Part shown: positions 50,346 through 59,738 of the stretch, piece by piece | How positions within the stretch are numbered: the first letter of the stretch is position 1 | Layout: each line of letters opens with the position of its first letter | Source of the DNA: UBA4810 sp002479215 | GTDB taxonomy: Bacteria; Desulfobacterota; Syntrophia; Syntrophales; Smithellaceae | Length of the DNA stretch: 64,000 nt | Assembly (NCBI GenBank): GCA_049514435.1 | Contig: JBEKVB010000001.1 | Span: 1-64,000 of the forward strand | Reading direction: 5' to 3' | Notes under the pieces: model-generated | Told to the model about the DNA's origin: nothing | The model's database searches: none | The model's input: the letters and a program-made list of their open reading frames with translations, nothing else | Translations under genes and position numbers: made by a program

Positions 50346-52283
50346 CTATTGCTTGCCGGGTATGGTGAAATAAAAAGTCGAGCCTTGACCAGGTTTTGAT
50401 TCTACCCAGATACGGCCTCCGTGTCTTTCCACAATTTTTTTACAAATAGATAAACCAATTCCCGTTCCCGGGTATCTTGATTTATTATACAATCTTTGAA
50501 AAATGATAAAAATCTTGTCAATATATTCTTTATCAATTCCTATACCATTATCCCGCACAGAAAACAGCCAAAAGTCACCTTTATTTATTGCCTTGACAAG
50601 TATTTCCGGCTTTTTCTTGCTATGATATTTTATCGCATTACTGATTAAATTCTGAAAGAGTTGGACCAGTTGCGTGTAATCGGCCGGAATTGTCGGTAAA
50701 TGGTCTATGTTGATTATAGCGTCGTTTTCTTTAATCGTTTTGCTTAAATTAGATAGGGCATGGCTGATAACGATGTTGAAATTGGTCGGTTCCAAATTTT
50801 TGCCGTGAGTGCCCACGCGCGAATATTTTAGAAGATCATTGATTAACCTTTGCATATGGGATGCACCATCAACGGCATAAGATATGAATTCATCGGCATT
50901 CTTATCCAGTTTCCCTTGATAACGGTGTTGCAGTAACTGGACAAAACTAGTTACCATGCGCAGTGGTTCCTGTAGATCATGTGAAGCAACATAAGCAAAT
51001 TGGGCCAAGTCAGTATTGGAACGTTCCAGTTCTTGGGTCAATTTTTTCATTTGCTCGGCTGCTTGTTTGCGTTCCGTAATGTCTCTGATAATGGCTTGAA
51101 AGTATTTTTCTCCTTTTAAGGAGATGGTATTAAAGGTTAATTCCGCATCAAATATACTTCCATCGCAGCGAATAAAACGCCATTCCAGAAAAAGCGTTTC
51201 ACCTTTGAAAGCTTTTTGTATTTTTTCTTTAGCCATGTCCTTGGAAAGAAGGCCGTCAAGCTGAAATTCCGGCATAAACTCCCAGGATTTATGGCCAATA
51301 AGCTGATCGCGGGTACCCCGAAACAATTTAAGTGTGGCAAAATTACAATCGATAATTGTTTCATTATTTATGAGAATAATGGTATCAATTGCCAATTCAA
51401 ATAATGCCCTATATTTTGCTTCGCCTTCTTTTAAAACCATTTCTGTAGTTTTTCGTTCGGTGATATCCCGAACGATGGCTTGCAGATATTTTTTCCCGCC
51501 TAATTTAACGATGGTAAAAGTCATCTCAGAATCAAAAATGGTTCCATCATAACGACAATACTTAATTTCAAAAGTGGGAGTATCGCCGCGAAGAGCGGAT
51601 TTAATCGCTTCTATTACCAGCGCTGAAGTCGGCTTGCCGTCAGGCTGAAATTCCGGCCAAAATTTTTGTGGATTCGCGGCAAGAAATTCTTCGCGGCTGC
51701 AACCGAACATGTCCAGCGTCTTCTGATTGCAGTCAATAAAACGATCGCGATCTGCTAAAATAATAGTGTCACTGGCGGACTCGAATAATGTGCGAAATTT
51801 TGCTTCGCTCTCATTAAGAGCTTCTTCAGCTAATTTTCGATCGGTTATATCGATTAGGGAGGCGATACTTTTTTTTGTACCCGGGATAATGGCTGCGGTA
51901 TTAACAATGTACTTTATTTGTTTGAGTCTGTTAATCATTCGGAATTCATAATGATCAGGCGCGGCAGCGGGATCAATTCGCCGTAAAATATGATAATGCT
52001 GCATAAATTCTAAATCTTCTTTATGGACGAAATCGGTCCATTTAATTTTTCCTTCAATGTCCTGTTTTCCAGCTCCATAAAGATTTTCAAATTGCTTATT
52101 GGCAAAAGAAACGGTCATATCATCCTCAACGATTATGGTCGCCGCACCACTGTTTTCAAAAAAAGTATGGTAAATACTTTCTGCATTACGGTATTGTTCA
52201 TCGACAGAAGCATACTTAGCGCACTTTTTTTCGAGTTGATCAATTTTTTTAACAAGCTCAAGATAGGTTGGTTTTTTAGCCAT
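50346..52283 (-). CDS. Soluble histidine kinase with three PAS domains
   Basis: The 645 aa have no membrane helix, so it senses inside the cell. PAS domains lie at about 33-150, 160-280 and 288-405, each ending in a D-I-T-D/E-R-K linker. The last two are similar to each other and may be a duplication. The HisKA domain has His435 in YVASHDLQEPLR and the HATPase domain (about 530-640) ends with GTGIGLSICKKIVERHGG. No transmitter-attached receiver is present; the partners are the three receiver proteins encoded beside it. Confidence 0.93.
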   Translation of the reverse strand: MAKKPTYLELVKKIDQLEKKCAKYASVDEQYRNAESIYHTFFENSGAATIIVEDDMTVSFANKQFENLYGAGKQDIEGKIKWTDFVHKEDLEFMQHYHILRRIDPAAAPDHYEFRMINRLKQIKYIVNTAAIIPGTKKSIASLIDITDRKLAEEALNESEAKFRTLFESASDTIILADRDRFIDCNQKTLDMFGCSREEFLAANPQKFWPEFQPDGKPTSALVIEAIKSALRGDTPTFEIKYCRYDGTIFDSEMTFTIVKLGGKKYLQAIVRDITERKTTEMVLKEGEAKYRALFELAIDTIILINNETIIDCNFATLKLFRGTRDQLIGHKSWEFMPEFQLDGLLSKDMAKEKIQKAFKGETLFLEWRFIRCDGSIFDAELTFNTISLKGEKYFQAIIRDITERKQAAEQMKKLTQELERSNTDLAQFAYVASHDLQEPLRMVTSFVQLLQHRYQGKLDKNADEFISYAVDGASHMQRLINDLLKYSRVGTHGKNLEPTNFNIVISHALSNLSKTIKENDAIINIDHLPTIPADYTQLVQLFQNLISNAIKYHSKKKPEILVKAINKGDFWLFSVRDNGIGIDKEYIDKIFIIFQRLYNKSRYPGTGIGLSICKKIVERHGGRIWVESKPGQGSTFYFTIPGKQ

Positions 52284-52293
52284 AAGATAAAAG

Positions 52294-53289
52294 TCAACCG
52301 AATGAATATTCCTTGTCTTGAAATAACTTTAAGCAACTTTTTACAACAGTAGGATCATAAAGAACACCTTGTTTCCGGGTAATTTCATCTATAGCTTCCT
52401 TGGTTCCAAAAGCCGGCCGGTAGGGACGATGTGAGGCTATTGCTTCCACTACATCAGCTACAGCAAGAACTTTAGCTTCCAATAGAATAGCGTCATTTTT
52501 TAAACCGGCGGGGTAGCCACTACCATCGATCCTTTCATGATGTTGTAAAACGGTTTTGGCAATGGGCCAGGGAAAATCAATTTCCTTCAATATATCGTAT
52601 CCAACCTGCGGATGAATTTTTATCAAGCTAAGCTCCAGGTTGGAAAGTAAGGAGGGTTTACTGAGAATTTCAGCAGGGATGGAAATTTTACCGATATCAT
52701 GAATCATACAGGCTAATTGAATGCCTTCGACTCTTTCCGGGGCGAGATTCATTTCCTGGGCTATGGCACGAGCCAAATCAGCGGTGCGTTTCTGGTGACC
52801 AGCAGTGTAAGGATCCCTTATTTCCACAGCCATGGCCATTGCTTTCACTGTTCCGTTTAAAGCTCTGGTGAATTTTTCTAAGCTTCGTTTTAATTCTTCC
52901 TCATAATTTTTTCTCTCAATGGCGTAACGAATAACCCGAGATAACATGCTTCCGGTGATAGAGCCTTTAATTAAATAGTCTTGAGCTCCCCGGCGCACAG
53001 CTTCAATGGCGACACTCTCATCATCAAGACCGGTTAAAACAATTATCGGAATTGATGCCTTTGTAGCACGCACACTTTCAATGGTATTAAGACCTTGGCT
53101 ATCGGGCAGTCCTAAATCCAAAAGTACGGCATCAATATTTTGAGAAACGAGACATTTCAGACCTTTAGATAAAAGATCAACACATTGCAGATTAAAGCGA
53201 TCACCGGTATCAGCGAGTAGCTCACGAATTAATCTGGCGTCACCGGGATTATCCTCGAGCAGGAGCAGGTTGATTGATTTGTCTTTCAT
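52294..53289 (-). CDS. Response regulator with HD-GYP phosphodiesterase output
   Basis: It probably degrades c-di-GMP. The receiver (1-125) has Glu12-Asp13 and phospho-Asp58. The HD-GYP domain (140-325) has the metal-binding HD at 197-198 in MIHDIGKISIP and the HHERIDGSGYP block (250-260). All hallmark residues are kept. It is the first gene of the four-gene signalling run, eleven bases before the kinase gene. Confidence 0.93.
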   Translation of the reverse strand: MKDKSINLLLLEDNPGDARLIRELLADTGDRFNLQCVDLLSKGLKCLVSQNIDAVLLDLGLPDSQGLNTIESVRATKASIPIIVLTGLDDESVAIEAVRRGAQDYLIKGSITGSMLSRVIRYAIERKNYEEELKRSLEKFTRALNGTVKAMAMAVEIRDPYTAGHQKRTADLARAIAQEMNLAPERVEGIQLACMIHDIGKISIPAEILSKPSLLSNLELSLIKIHPQVGYDILKEIDFPWPIAKTVLQHHERIDGSGYPAGLKNDAILLEAKVLAVADVVEAIASHRPYRPAFGTKEAIDEITRKQGVLYDPTVVKSCLKLFQDKEYSFG

Positions 53290-53516
53290 TTAGTAGAAGT
53301 CGAGAATCCTTAATTTAATTTTTTCTTATACCGCGAAAGTTGGGCAAAGTCAAAAAGTATAATTATTAACCAAACCATTAATTAATCAAAAATAATCCTC
53401 TAAGAGAAATATTAAGGAAGACATTTTTCTTGCATAAAAGAAGATAATCAAATACATGAGCTCACAAAGAACTTAATTTAACTGGTTTTGTTTGTATTCG
53501 TTCATAATAATCCGCG

Positions 53517-53547
53517 TTGACATTTTTGGGTGTAATGAATATATAAC
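53517..53547 (+). promoter_or_regulatory. Promoter of tRNA-Leu (TAG)
   Basis: TTGACA (53517-53522) and TATATAAC (53540-53547); spacing is 17 nt to TATATA or 19 to TATAAC. The remaining gap back to 53290 shows nothing else. Confidence 0.7.
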
Positions 53548-53561
53548 TTGATTAATCCAAA

Positions 53562-53648
53562 GCGAGAGTGGCGGAATTGGAAGACGCACTGGACTTAGGA
53601 TCCAGCCCGCCTATGCGGATAGGGGTTCAAATCCCCTCTCTCGCACCA
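53562..53648 (+). tRNA. tRNA-Leu (anticodon TAG)
   Basis: Class II tRNA: acceptor GCGAGAG/CTCTCGC, anticodon stem CTGGA/TCCAG around CTTAGGA, long variable arm, T-arm GGGGTTCAAATCCCC, discriminator A, encoded CCA. It lies 48 nt ahead of tig and may share its transcript. Confidence 0.96.
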
Positions 53649-53695
53649 ACCTTCAAAGAAATTTATAAATATTTCAAAATTAAGGAGATATAATA

Positions 53696-55018
53696 GTGAG
53701 TCAGGTAGTAATGAATATCGAAGAACTAAGCTCTGTAAAGAAAAAGCTTTCGTTTGACATTCCCTGGAATGAAGTTAAAGACGAGCTCGATACCGTATAT
53801 AGAGACATTGGGAAAAAAGCCAAAATTAAAGGTTTTCGCCCGGGAAAAATTCCCCGTAAGGTATTGGAAACGTATTTTAAGGAACAAGCGGAAAATGAAA
53901 CTATCAACAATATCGTTAATAAATTCTATTGGCAGGCGCTAGAAGAAAAGAGCATAGTTGCACTCTCCAGACCGGATATAGACCAGGAAGGATTTAAAGA
54001 AAACTCCGATTTTTCTTTTTCGGCTTCTTTTGAAACAGAGCCGGAATTTGAGCCCAAAGGATATAAAGGAATTGAATTGGAAAAAGAAATATTTCAAGTA
54101 ACAGAAAATGATATGGAGAAGAGAATCAGTGAATTAAAGCAGATGTTTGCTACAATGGAAGAAGTTAAAGATGACCGTCCGGCCGTAAAAGGAGATTTTG
54201 TTGTAATGGACTTTGCCGGAAATCTTAATGGGGAATCTCTTCAAGAGTTGAAAGCCGACAATTATTTTCTGGAAATCGGATCACAGCGATTTATCCCCGG
54301 TTTTGAAGAACAGTTAATCGGCATGAAAAAAGGGGAAGAAAATGCGATAAAAGTTGTTTTCCCTAAAGATTATCACGAAAAGAAATTTGCCGATAAAGAG
54401 ATAACTTTCGCTGTAACAATAAAAAACATCAAAGAGAAAAAGCTACCGGAATTCGACGAAAATTTTATAAAAAATTTTGATAAATATGACTCTTTAGAAG
54501 ATTTAAAAAACGATGTACGCAAATCTTTGGAAGAAGAATCTCAACGCCTATCGGAAATTAATTTGCACAATAAGATTACAGAAATTCTACGCAAAGAAAA
54601 TGAGTTTGAAGTTCCGCCATCGCTAATAGAGCGGCAGATTTTTTACATGATGGCCGATACTCAAAAGAGAATGACTTCCGCCGGTATGGAGGAAAAGAAT
54701 GCAATGGAACTAAGCTTTAAAATGCACGATAAATTTAAAGATGAAGCGGTCAAAACCGTTAAAACTTTTTTACTGTTAAAGAAAATCGCCCAAAAAGAAT
54801 CATTTATAGTAGAAGAAAGCGATACAGAAAAACATATTCAGGAATTAGCCGTTAAATACGGTCGGGATTACGAATTATTGAAAAAAACATACGAAAATGA
54901 AGAAAATAAGGATAATCTCAAGGTCGAATTAATTCAAAAAAAGGTATTTGACTTTATTGAACAAAGTGCCAATATTAAGGCTATTGAAAAAAAAGGTCTG
55001 GACGCGGAGGTTAAATAG
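53696..55018 (+). CDS. tig: Trigger factor
   Basis: Ribosome-bound chaperone and prolyl isomerase for nascent chains. The 440 aa show the ribosome-binding domain (1-115, GFRPGKIPRKV near 43-53), the FKBP-type domain (about 155-240, GDFVVMDFAG, FIPGFEEQLIGMKKGE) and the helical C-terminal domain. The start is GTG 53696 with AAGGAG. The stop overlaps the clpP start by one base. The order tig-clpP-clpX-lon is a classic proteobacterial set. Confidence 0.97.
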   Translation: MSQVVMNIEELSSVKKKLSFDIPWNEVKDELDTVYRDIGKKAKIKGFRPGKIPRKVLETYFKEQAENETINNIVNKFYWQALEEKSIVALSRPDIDQEGFKENSDFSFSASFETEPEFEPKGYKGIELEKEIFQVTENDMEKRISELKQMFATMEEVKDDRPAVKGDFVVMDFAGNLNGESLQELKADNYFLEIGSQRFIPGFEEQLIGMKKGEENAIKVVFPKDYHEKKFADKEITFAVTIKNIKEKKLPEFDENFIKNFDKYDSLEDLKNDVRKSLEEESQRLSEINLHNKITEILRKENEFEVPPSLIERQIFYMMADTQKRMTSAGMEEKNAMELSFKMHDKFKDEAVKTVKTFLLLKKIAQKESFIVEESDTEKHIQELAVKYGRDYELLKKTYENEENKDNLKVELIQKKVFDFIEQSANIKAIEKKGLDAEVK

Positions 55019-55650
55019 TGAATTTAATTCCCATGGTGGTTGAACAAGATGGCCGCGGTGAACGCGCTTTTGACATCTATTCACGTCTCTTAAAAGATCG
55101 TATAATTTTTCTGGGTACAACTATTGATGATAATATGGCAAATTTAGTTGTCGCTCAGATGCTTTATTTAGAATCGGAAGACCCGGATAAAGAAATCTTT
55201 TTTTACTTAAACTCTCCGGGAGGTCATGTAAGTTCGGGTATGGCTATTTATGATACGATGCAATATATTAAGTCTCCGATTTCGACGGTTTGCATGGGAC
55301 AAGCAGCAAGCATGGCAGCTCTGCTCTTGGCGGCAGGGGAAAAAGGAAAACGATTTGCGCTACCCCATTCACGTATTTTAATCCATCAACCATTGGGAGG
55401 CTTTCAGGGGCAGGCAACAGACATAGATATACAGGCAAAAGAAATATTAAGATTAAAAGACGAGTTAAATCGAATTTTAGCTGATTTGACAGGAATGTCT
55501 CTTTCCAAGATAATTAACGATACCGAACGTGATTATTTCATGAATAGCCAACAAGCTAAAGAATATGGTTTGATTGATGAAATTATAATTCGTAAGCCGG
55601 CGTCCGCAGCAAACACAAAAAAAGGAGAATTAAGTGATAAAGAAAAGTAA
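55018..55650 (+). CDS. clpP: ATP-dependent Clp protease proteolytic subunit
   Basis: The serine protease chamber that works with ClpX. The 210 aa have catalytic Ser98 (GQAASMAA), His123 (RILIHQPLGG) and an Asp near 172. The start is GTG 55018, overlapping the tig stop, with GGAGG eight bases upstream. The C-terminal tail (about 15 residues) is polar. Its end overlaps clpX by 17 nt. Confidence 0.97.
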   Translation: MNLIPMVVEQDGRGERAFDIYSRLLKDRIIFLGTTIDDNMANLVVAQMLYLESEDPDKEIFFYLNSPGGHVSSGMAIYDTMQYIKSPISTVCMGQAASMAALLLAAGEKGKRFALPHSRILIHQPLGGFQGQATDIDIQAKEILRLKDELNRILADLTGMSLSKIINDTERDYFMNSQQAKEYGLIDEIIIRKPASAANTKKGELSDKEK

Positions 55651-56896
55651 AGATAATCGAATGGGGCAGGGCATGCTTTTTTGTTCTTTTTGCGGAAAAA
55701 TGCAGAGCGAAGTGCGAAAACTGGTTGCCGGTCCTACAGCATATATCTGCGACGAGTGCATCGAGCTTTGCCGTTATATTATTGAAGAAGAAGAAGATAA
55801 GACAATAGAGAAAGATTCCAAAAATGGTTTGCTGCAACCAAAAGAAATCAAGAAATATCTGGATCAATACGTAATTGGTCAGGATAAGACCAAGAAGATA
55901 CTTTCGGTTGCCGTTTATAATCATTACAAAAGATTGTTTTCCAACGTTGATTCCGACGGTATAGAGATTCAAAAAAGCAATGTGCTTCTAATCGGGCCTA
56001 CAGGTTCGGGAAAAACACTCCTGGCGAAAACACTGGCGAAATTCCTCAATGTTCCTTTCACTATCGCCGATGCTACAACTTTAACTGAGGCCGGCTACGT
56101 CGGAGAAGACGTGGAAAACATTATTTTAAGTTTGTTGCAAAATGCCGATTATGATGTGGCCAGGGCATCCAAAGGCATTGTTTATATCGATGAGATAGAC
56201 AAAATTGCGAAGAAATCCGGAAATCCTTCCATAACCAGAGACGTTTCCGGTGAAGGCGTCCAGCAGGCGTTATTAAAAATTATGGAAGGAACAATGGCCA
56301 ATATCCCGCCCAAAGGCGGCCGTAAGCATCCCCAGCAAGAATTTATTCAGGTGGATACAACAAATATTTTATTTATATGCGGCGGAGCGTTTAATGATTT
56401 AGAAAACATCATTTCCAAGCGATTGGGAGTAAATGCGATGGGCTTTGGCGCCGACATTAAAAGTAAAAAAGAAAAAAGATCCGGTGAATTACTTGCCGAA
56501 ACGCGGGCGGAAGATTTATTGAAGTTTGGATTAATACCAGAATTCATCGGCCGTTTACCGGTTATCGCCACGCTGGATGATTTGGATGAATCGACTTTGA
56601 TTCGAATTTTAGTGGAACCCAAGGACGCTATTATCAAGCAGTATAAAAAATTATTCGCCTTGGAAAATGTGACTTTGAAATTTACGGACGGGGCTCTACG
56701 CGCTGTAGCCAAGTTATCAATGGAGAGAAAATCAGGTGCGCGCGGCCTGCGCTCCATACTAGAAAATACAATGCTGGAAGTCATGTATGATATACCTTCT
56801 CAGAGCGATATCAAGGAATGCGTTATTAGTGAAGACGTGGTTTTAAAGAAAGAAAAACCGATTTTAATTTACGAAGGAAAATCTGAATCTGCTTAA
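55634..56896 (+). CDS. clpX: ATP-dependent Clp protease ATPase subunit ClpX
   Basis: ClpX unfolds tagged proteins and feeds them to ClpP. The 420 aa have an N-terminal zinc-binding domain with Cys17, 20, 39 and 42, an AAA+ domain with Walker A GPTGSGKT (121-128), Walker B (IVYIDEIDKI) and the RKHPQQEFIQVDT loop. GTG 55634 with AAAGGAG is used; ATG 55661 is the alternative. Confidence 0.97.
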   Translation: MIKKSKDNRMGQGMLFCSFCGKMQSEVRKLVAGPTAYICDECIELCRYIIEEEEDKTIEKDSKNGLLQPKEIKKYLDQYVIGQDKTKKILSVAVYNHYKRLFSNVDSDGIEIQKSNVLLIGPTGSGKTLLAKTLAKFLNVPFTIADATTLTEAGYVGEDVENIILSLLQNADYDVARASKGIVYIDEIDKIAKKSGNPSITRDVSGEGVQQALLKIMEGTMANIPPKGGRKHPQQEFIQVDTTNILFICGGAFNDLENIISKRLGVNAMGFGADIKSKKEKRSGELLAETRAEDLLKFGLIPEFIGRLPVIATLDDLDESTLIRILVEPKDAIIKQYKKLFALENVTLKFTDGALRAVAKLSMERKSGARGLRSILENTMLEVMYDIPSQSDIKECVISEDVVLKKEKPILIYEGKSESA

Positions 56897-56914
56897 GAAA
56901 TATACGGGAAAAAT

Positions 56915-59320
56915 ATGTTTGAAGAAAAAAAACTAGATGACCAGGAAAAAACGATGGTGATGCCGCTTTTGCCTTTGAGAGACGTTGTGGTCTTCCCACA
57001 TATGATCGTCCCTTTGTTTGTCGGCCGCGAAAAATCGATTGCCGCGCTGGAATCGGCAATGAAGTATGAGAAAGGTATTTTCATGGTTGCTCAGAAAAAT
57101 GCCAAGAAAGATGATCCGAATCAGGAAGATATTTATAATATCGGTACAATCGGTATTATCATTCAACTTTTGCGCTTGCCAGACGGGACGGTCAAAGTAC
57201 TGGTTGAAGGAAAAACCCGCGGTGTCATAAAGGAATATTTACAAAATAATGATTTTTTTCTGGTCAAAGTAAATGAGATTGAAGATATTGATGATCAAAA
57301 TGATGTCAAAAAGCAAGCACTAATACGCAGTATCAAAGAATCTTTTGAGCTTTATCTGAAACTCAGCAAAAAAATTCACGTGGAAATGATGGGAACAATT
57401 GCCGCTATTGAAGACGCCTCCAAGCTTGCCGATGTTGTAATTACCCATATTAATGTGAAACTGGAAGATAAACAAAAAATTATAGAGATCTTCAATATCG
57501 GTGAACGTCTGGAAGCAATTTATTCACTGATGCTTTCCGAAATAGAAATCCTGCAGGTTGAGGAAAAGATAAAGCGGCGTGTTAAAAAGCAGATGGAGAA
57601 AACGCAGAAGGATTATTATCTCAATGAACAAATGCGGGCTATTCAGAAGGAAATGGGAGAAAAAGACGATTTTCGTAATGAAGTAGTCGAACTGGAAAAG
57701 CGTTTAAAGCAAAAGAAGATGTCCGAAGAGGCTACGAAAAAAGCCCGGCAGGAAATTAAAAAATTACAAATGATGGCACCTATGTCCGCCGAGGCTACGG
57801 TTGTCAGAAATTATATTGACTGGTTGTTGGATATGCCCTGGTCGGATAAAACGGAGAATAAATATACCTTGAAAGAATCGGAAACTATTCTGGAAGAGGA
57901 TCACTACGGATTGAAAAAAGTCAAGGAGCGCATTATTGAATATCTTGCCGTTCAATCGTTGGTAAAGAAAAACAAAGGTCCGATTTTATGTCTGGTTGGT
58001 CCTCCCGGGGTGGGTAAAACGTCTATTGCCAAATCGGTGGCCAGAGCCACAAATAGGAAGTTTGTACGTATTTCTCTGGGAGGCGTTCGCGACGAAGCAG
58101 AAATCCGCGGCCATCGCCGTACATATATAGGGGCTATGCCGGGAAAAATTATCCAGTCTTTGAAAAAGGCCGGTTCCAACAATCCCGTTTTCTGTCTGGA
58201 TGAAGTGGATAAGCTCAGCTCCGATTTCAGAGGAGATCCCTCCTCAGCGCTGCTGGAGGTTCTTGATCCGGAGCAAAACTTCGCTTTTAACGATAATTAT
58301 CTGGATGTGGATTATGATTTGTCCGACATTATGTTCATTACAACGGCAAATATTTTACAGACAATTCCTCCTCCTCTGCAGGATAGAATGGAAGTAATAA
58401 GAATAGCGGGATACACAGAACAGGAAAAATTGCAGATAGCGATAAAGTTTTTGATTGCGAAGCAAATGGAAGCGAATGGTTTATTGGCCGAAAACATTGA
58501 ATTCACCAAAGGAGCATTGCTTAGAATTATACGCCAATACACACGGGAAGCCGGTGTGCGAAATCTGGAACGTGAAATTGCTTCCATCTGCCGCAAAGTT
58601 GCTAAAGAAATAGTCAGCAACGGCAACAAGAAAAAATTAGTTATTACTTCCAAGTCTATCGTCAAATATCTAAGTGTACCCAAGTTCCGTCACGGGGAAA
58701 CAGAGGGGAAGAATGAAGTTGGTTTGACAATTGGTTTAGCCTGGACAGAGGTCGGCGGGGAGCTATTGTCTATTGAAGCTTCCATCATGGAAGGTACGGG
58801 CAAGATGGTAATGACCGGAAAATTAGGCGACGTAATGCAGGAATCTGTTCAGGCCGCGTTGACTTATATTCGGGCTCGCGCGGAAAGATTCGGCCTACCC
58901 AAGAATTTTTATGAGAAAATTGACATTCATGTTCATGTCCCGGAAGGAGCGATTCCTAAAGATGGCCCATCCGCGGGCATTGCGATGGCTACATCTATTG
59001 CATCGGCGCTGATGAAGAAAAAAGTACGTGCCGATTTAGCCATGACTGGTGAAATTACATTGAGGGGCAGGGTTTTGCCGATAGGTGGATTAAAGGAAAA
59101 GATTCTAGCCGCTCATCGGGGTAACATCAAAATGGTCATTATTCCGAAAGATAATGAAAAAGATTTAGTGGAAGTTCCGCAAAATGTGCAAAATGCTCTG
59201 GAGATAGTTTTTGTCGAGCATATAGATGAAGTATTAGATATTGCTTTTTTGAAGGATGATGAAAATTTCGGTGCAACAGTCGAACCGAACATGGCGGTAA
59301 GTCCTCAGTCGGTAAATTAA
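56915..59320 (+). CDS. lon: Lon protease (LonA type)
   Basis: ATP-dependent protease for damaged and regulatory proteins. The 801 aa have an N-terminal LAN domain (about 18-210), coiled coil, AAA+ domain with Walker A GPPGVGKT near 365, and a protease domain with Ser686 (KDGPSAG) and Lys729 (IGGLKEK). No membrane helix, so LonA not LonB. It lies 18 nt behind clpX with only a weak ribosome binding site. No CIRCE or HAIR element is visible before it. Confidence 0.97.
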   Translation: MFEEKKLDDQEKTMVMPLLPLRDVVVFPHMIVPLFVGREKSIAALESAMKYEKGIFMVAQKNAKKDDPNQEDIYNIGTIGIIIQLLRLPDGTVKVLVEGKTRGVIKEYLQNNDFFLVKVNEIEDIDDQNDVKKQALIRSIKESFELYLKLSKKIHVEMMGTIAAIEDASKLADVVITHINVKLEDKQKIIEIFNIGERLEAIYSLMLSEIEILQVEEKIKRRVKKQMEKTQKDYYLNEQMRAIQKEMGEKDDFRNEVVELEKRLKQKKMSEEATKKARQEIKKLQMMAPMSAEATVVRNYIDWLLDMPWSDKTENKYTLKESETILEEDHYGLKKVKERIIEYLAVQSLVKKNKGPILCLVGPPGVGKTSIAKSVARATNRKFVRISLGGVRDEAEIRGHRRTYIGAMPGKIIQSLKKAGSNNPVFCLDEVDKLSSDFRGDPSSALLEVLDPEQNFAFNDNYLDVDYDLSDIMFITTANILQTIPPPLQDRMEVIRIAGYTEQEKLQIAIKFLIAKQMEANGLLAENIEFTKGALLRIIRQYTREAGVRNLEREIASICRKVAKEIVSNGNKKKLVITSKSIVKYLSVPKFRHGETEGKNEVGLTIGLAWTEVGGELLSIEASIMEGTGKMVMTGKLGDVMQESVQAALTYIRARAERFGLPKNFYEKIDIHVHVPEGAIPKDGPSAGIAMATSIASALMKKKVRADLAMTGEITLRGRVLPIGGLKEKILAAHRGNIKMVIIPKDNEKDLVEVPQNVQNALEIVFVEHIDEVLDIAFLKDDENFGATVEPNMAVSPQSVN

Positions 59321-59342
59321 TTGTTTTCATTTTTTTTAGAAC

Positions 59343-59371
59343 TTGACAATAAATCTCAATGTTGCTAGAAG
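59343..59371 (+). promoter_or_regulatory. Promoter of the tRNA-Val/tRNA-Asp pair
   Basis: TTGACA (59343-59348), 17 nt, TAGAAG (59366-59371), 26 nt before tRNA-Val. It begins 22 nt behind the lon stop. Confidence 0.7.
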
Positions 59372-59396
59372 CCTCACAGCGTTTTTGATGAATTGC

Positions 59397-59472
59397 GGGC
59401 GGGTAGCTCAGCTGGGAGAGCGCCACGCTTACACCGTGGATGTCACAGGTTCGAGTCCTGTTCCGCCTACCA
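59397..59472 (+). tRNA. tRNA-Val (anticodon TAC)
   Basis: Acceptor GGGCGGG/TCCGCCT (two G-T pairs), D-arm TAGCTCAGCTGGGAGAG, anticodon stem CCACG/CGTGG around CTTACAC, T-arm CAGGTTCGAGTCCTG, discriminator A, encoded CCA. Confidence 0.96.
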
Positions 59473-59518
59473 TAAATGTTAATTCAACGAACTGTAATTT
59501 AAATTATAATGATTTTTG

Positions 59519-59595
59519 GGGGTCGTAGTTAAGTTGGTTATAACGCCGGCCTGTCACGCCGGAGGGCGTGGGTTCAAGTCCCATCGGCCCCGCCA
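59519..59595 (+). tRNA. tRNA-Asp (anticodon GTC)
   Basis: Acceptor GGGGTCG/CGGCCCC, anticodon stem CCGGC/GCCGG around CTGTCAC, T-arm GGGTTCAAGTCCC, discriminator G, encoded CCA. It follows tRNA-Val by 46 nt and precedes a strong terminator. Confidence 0.96.
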
Positions 59596-59602
59596 GAAAA
59601 TC

Positions 59603-59639
59603 AAAGGGAGTCAGCTTTTATGACGACTCCCTTTTTTTT
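59603..59639 (+). terminator. Rho-independent terminator of the tRNA-Val/Asp transcript
   Basis: A 10-bp perfect stem, AAAGGGAGTC/GACTCCCTTT, with a 12-nt loop and a run of eight T. Confidence 0.92.
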
Positions 59640-59738
59640 GTCCAATGGCTTGCTTTTTAGATGTTGTTCATATAAAGTTCTAAGCAATTTATTAACTTCC
59701 ATAAAAAATTAGGATGGCAAGAGGGAAAAGAATCAATT

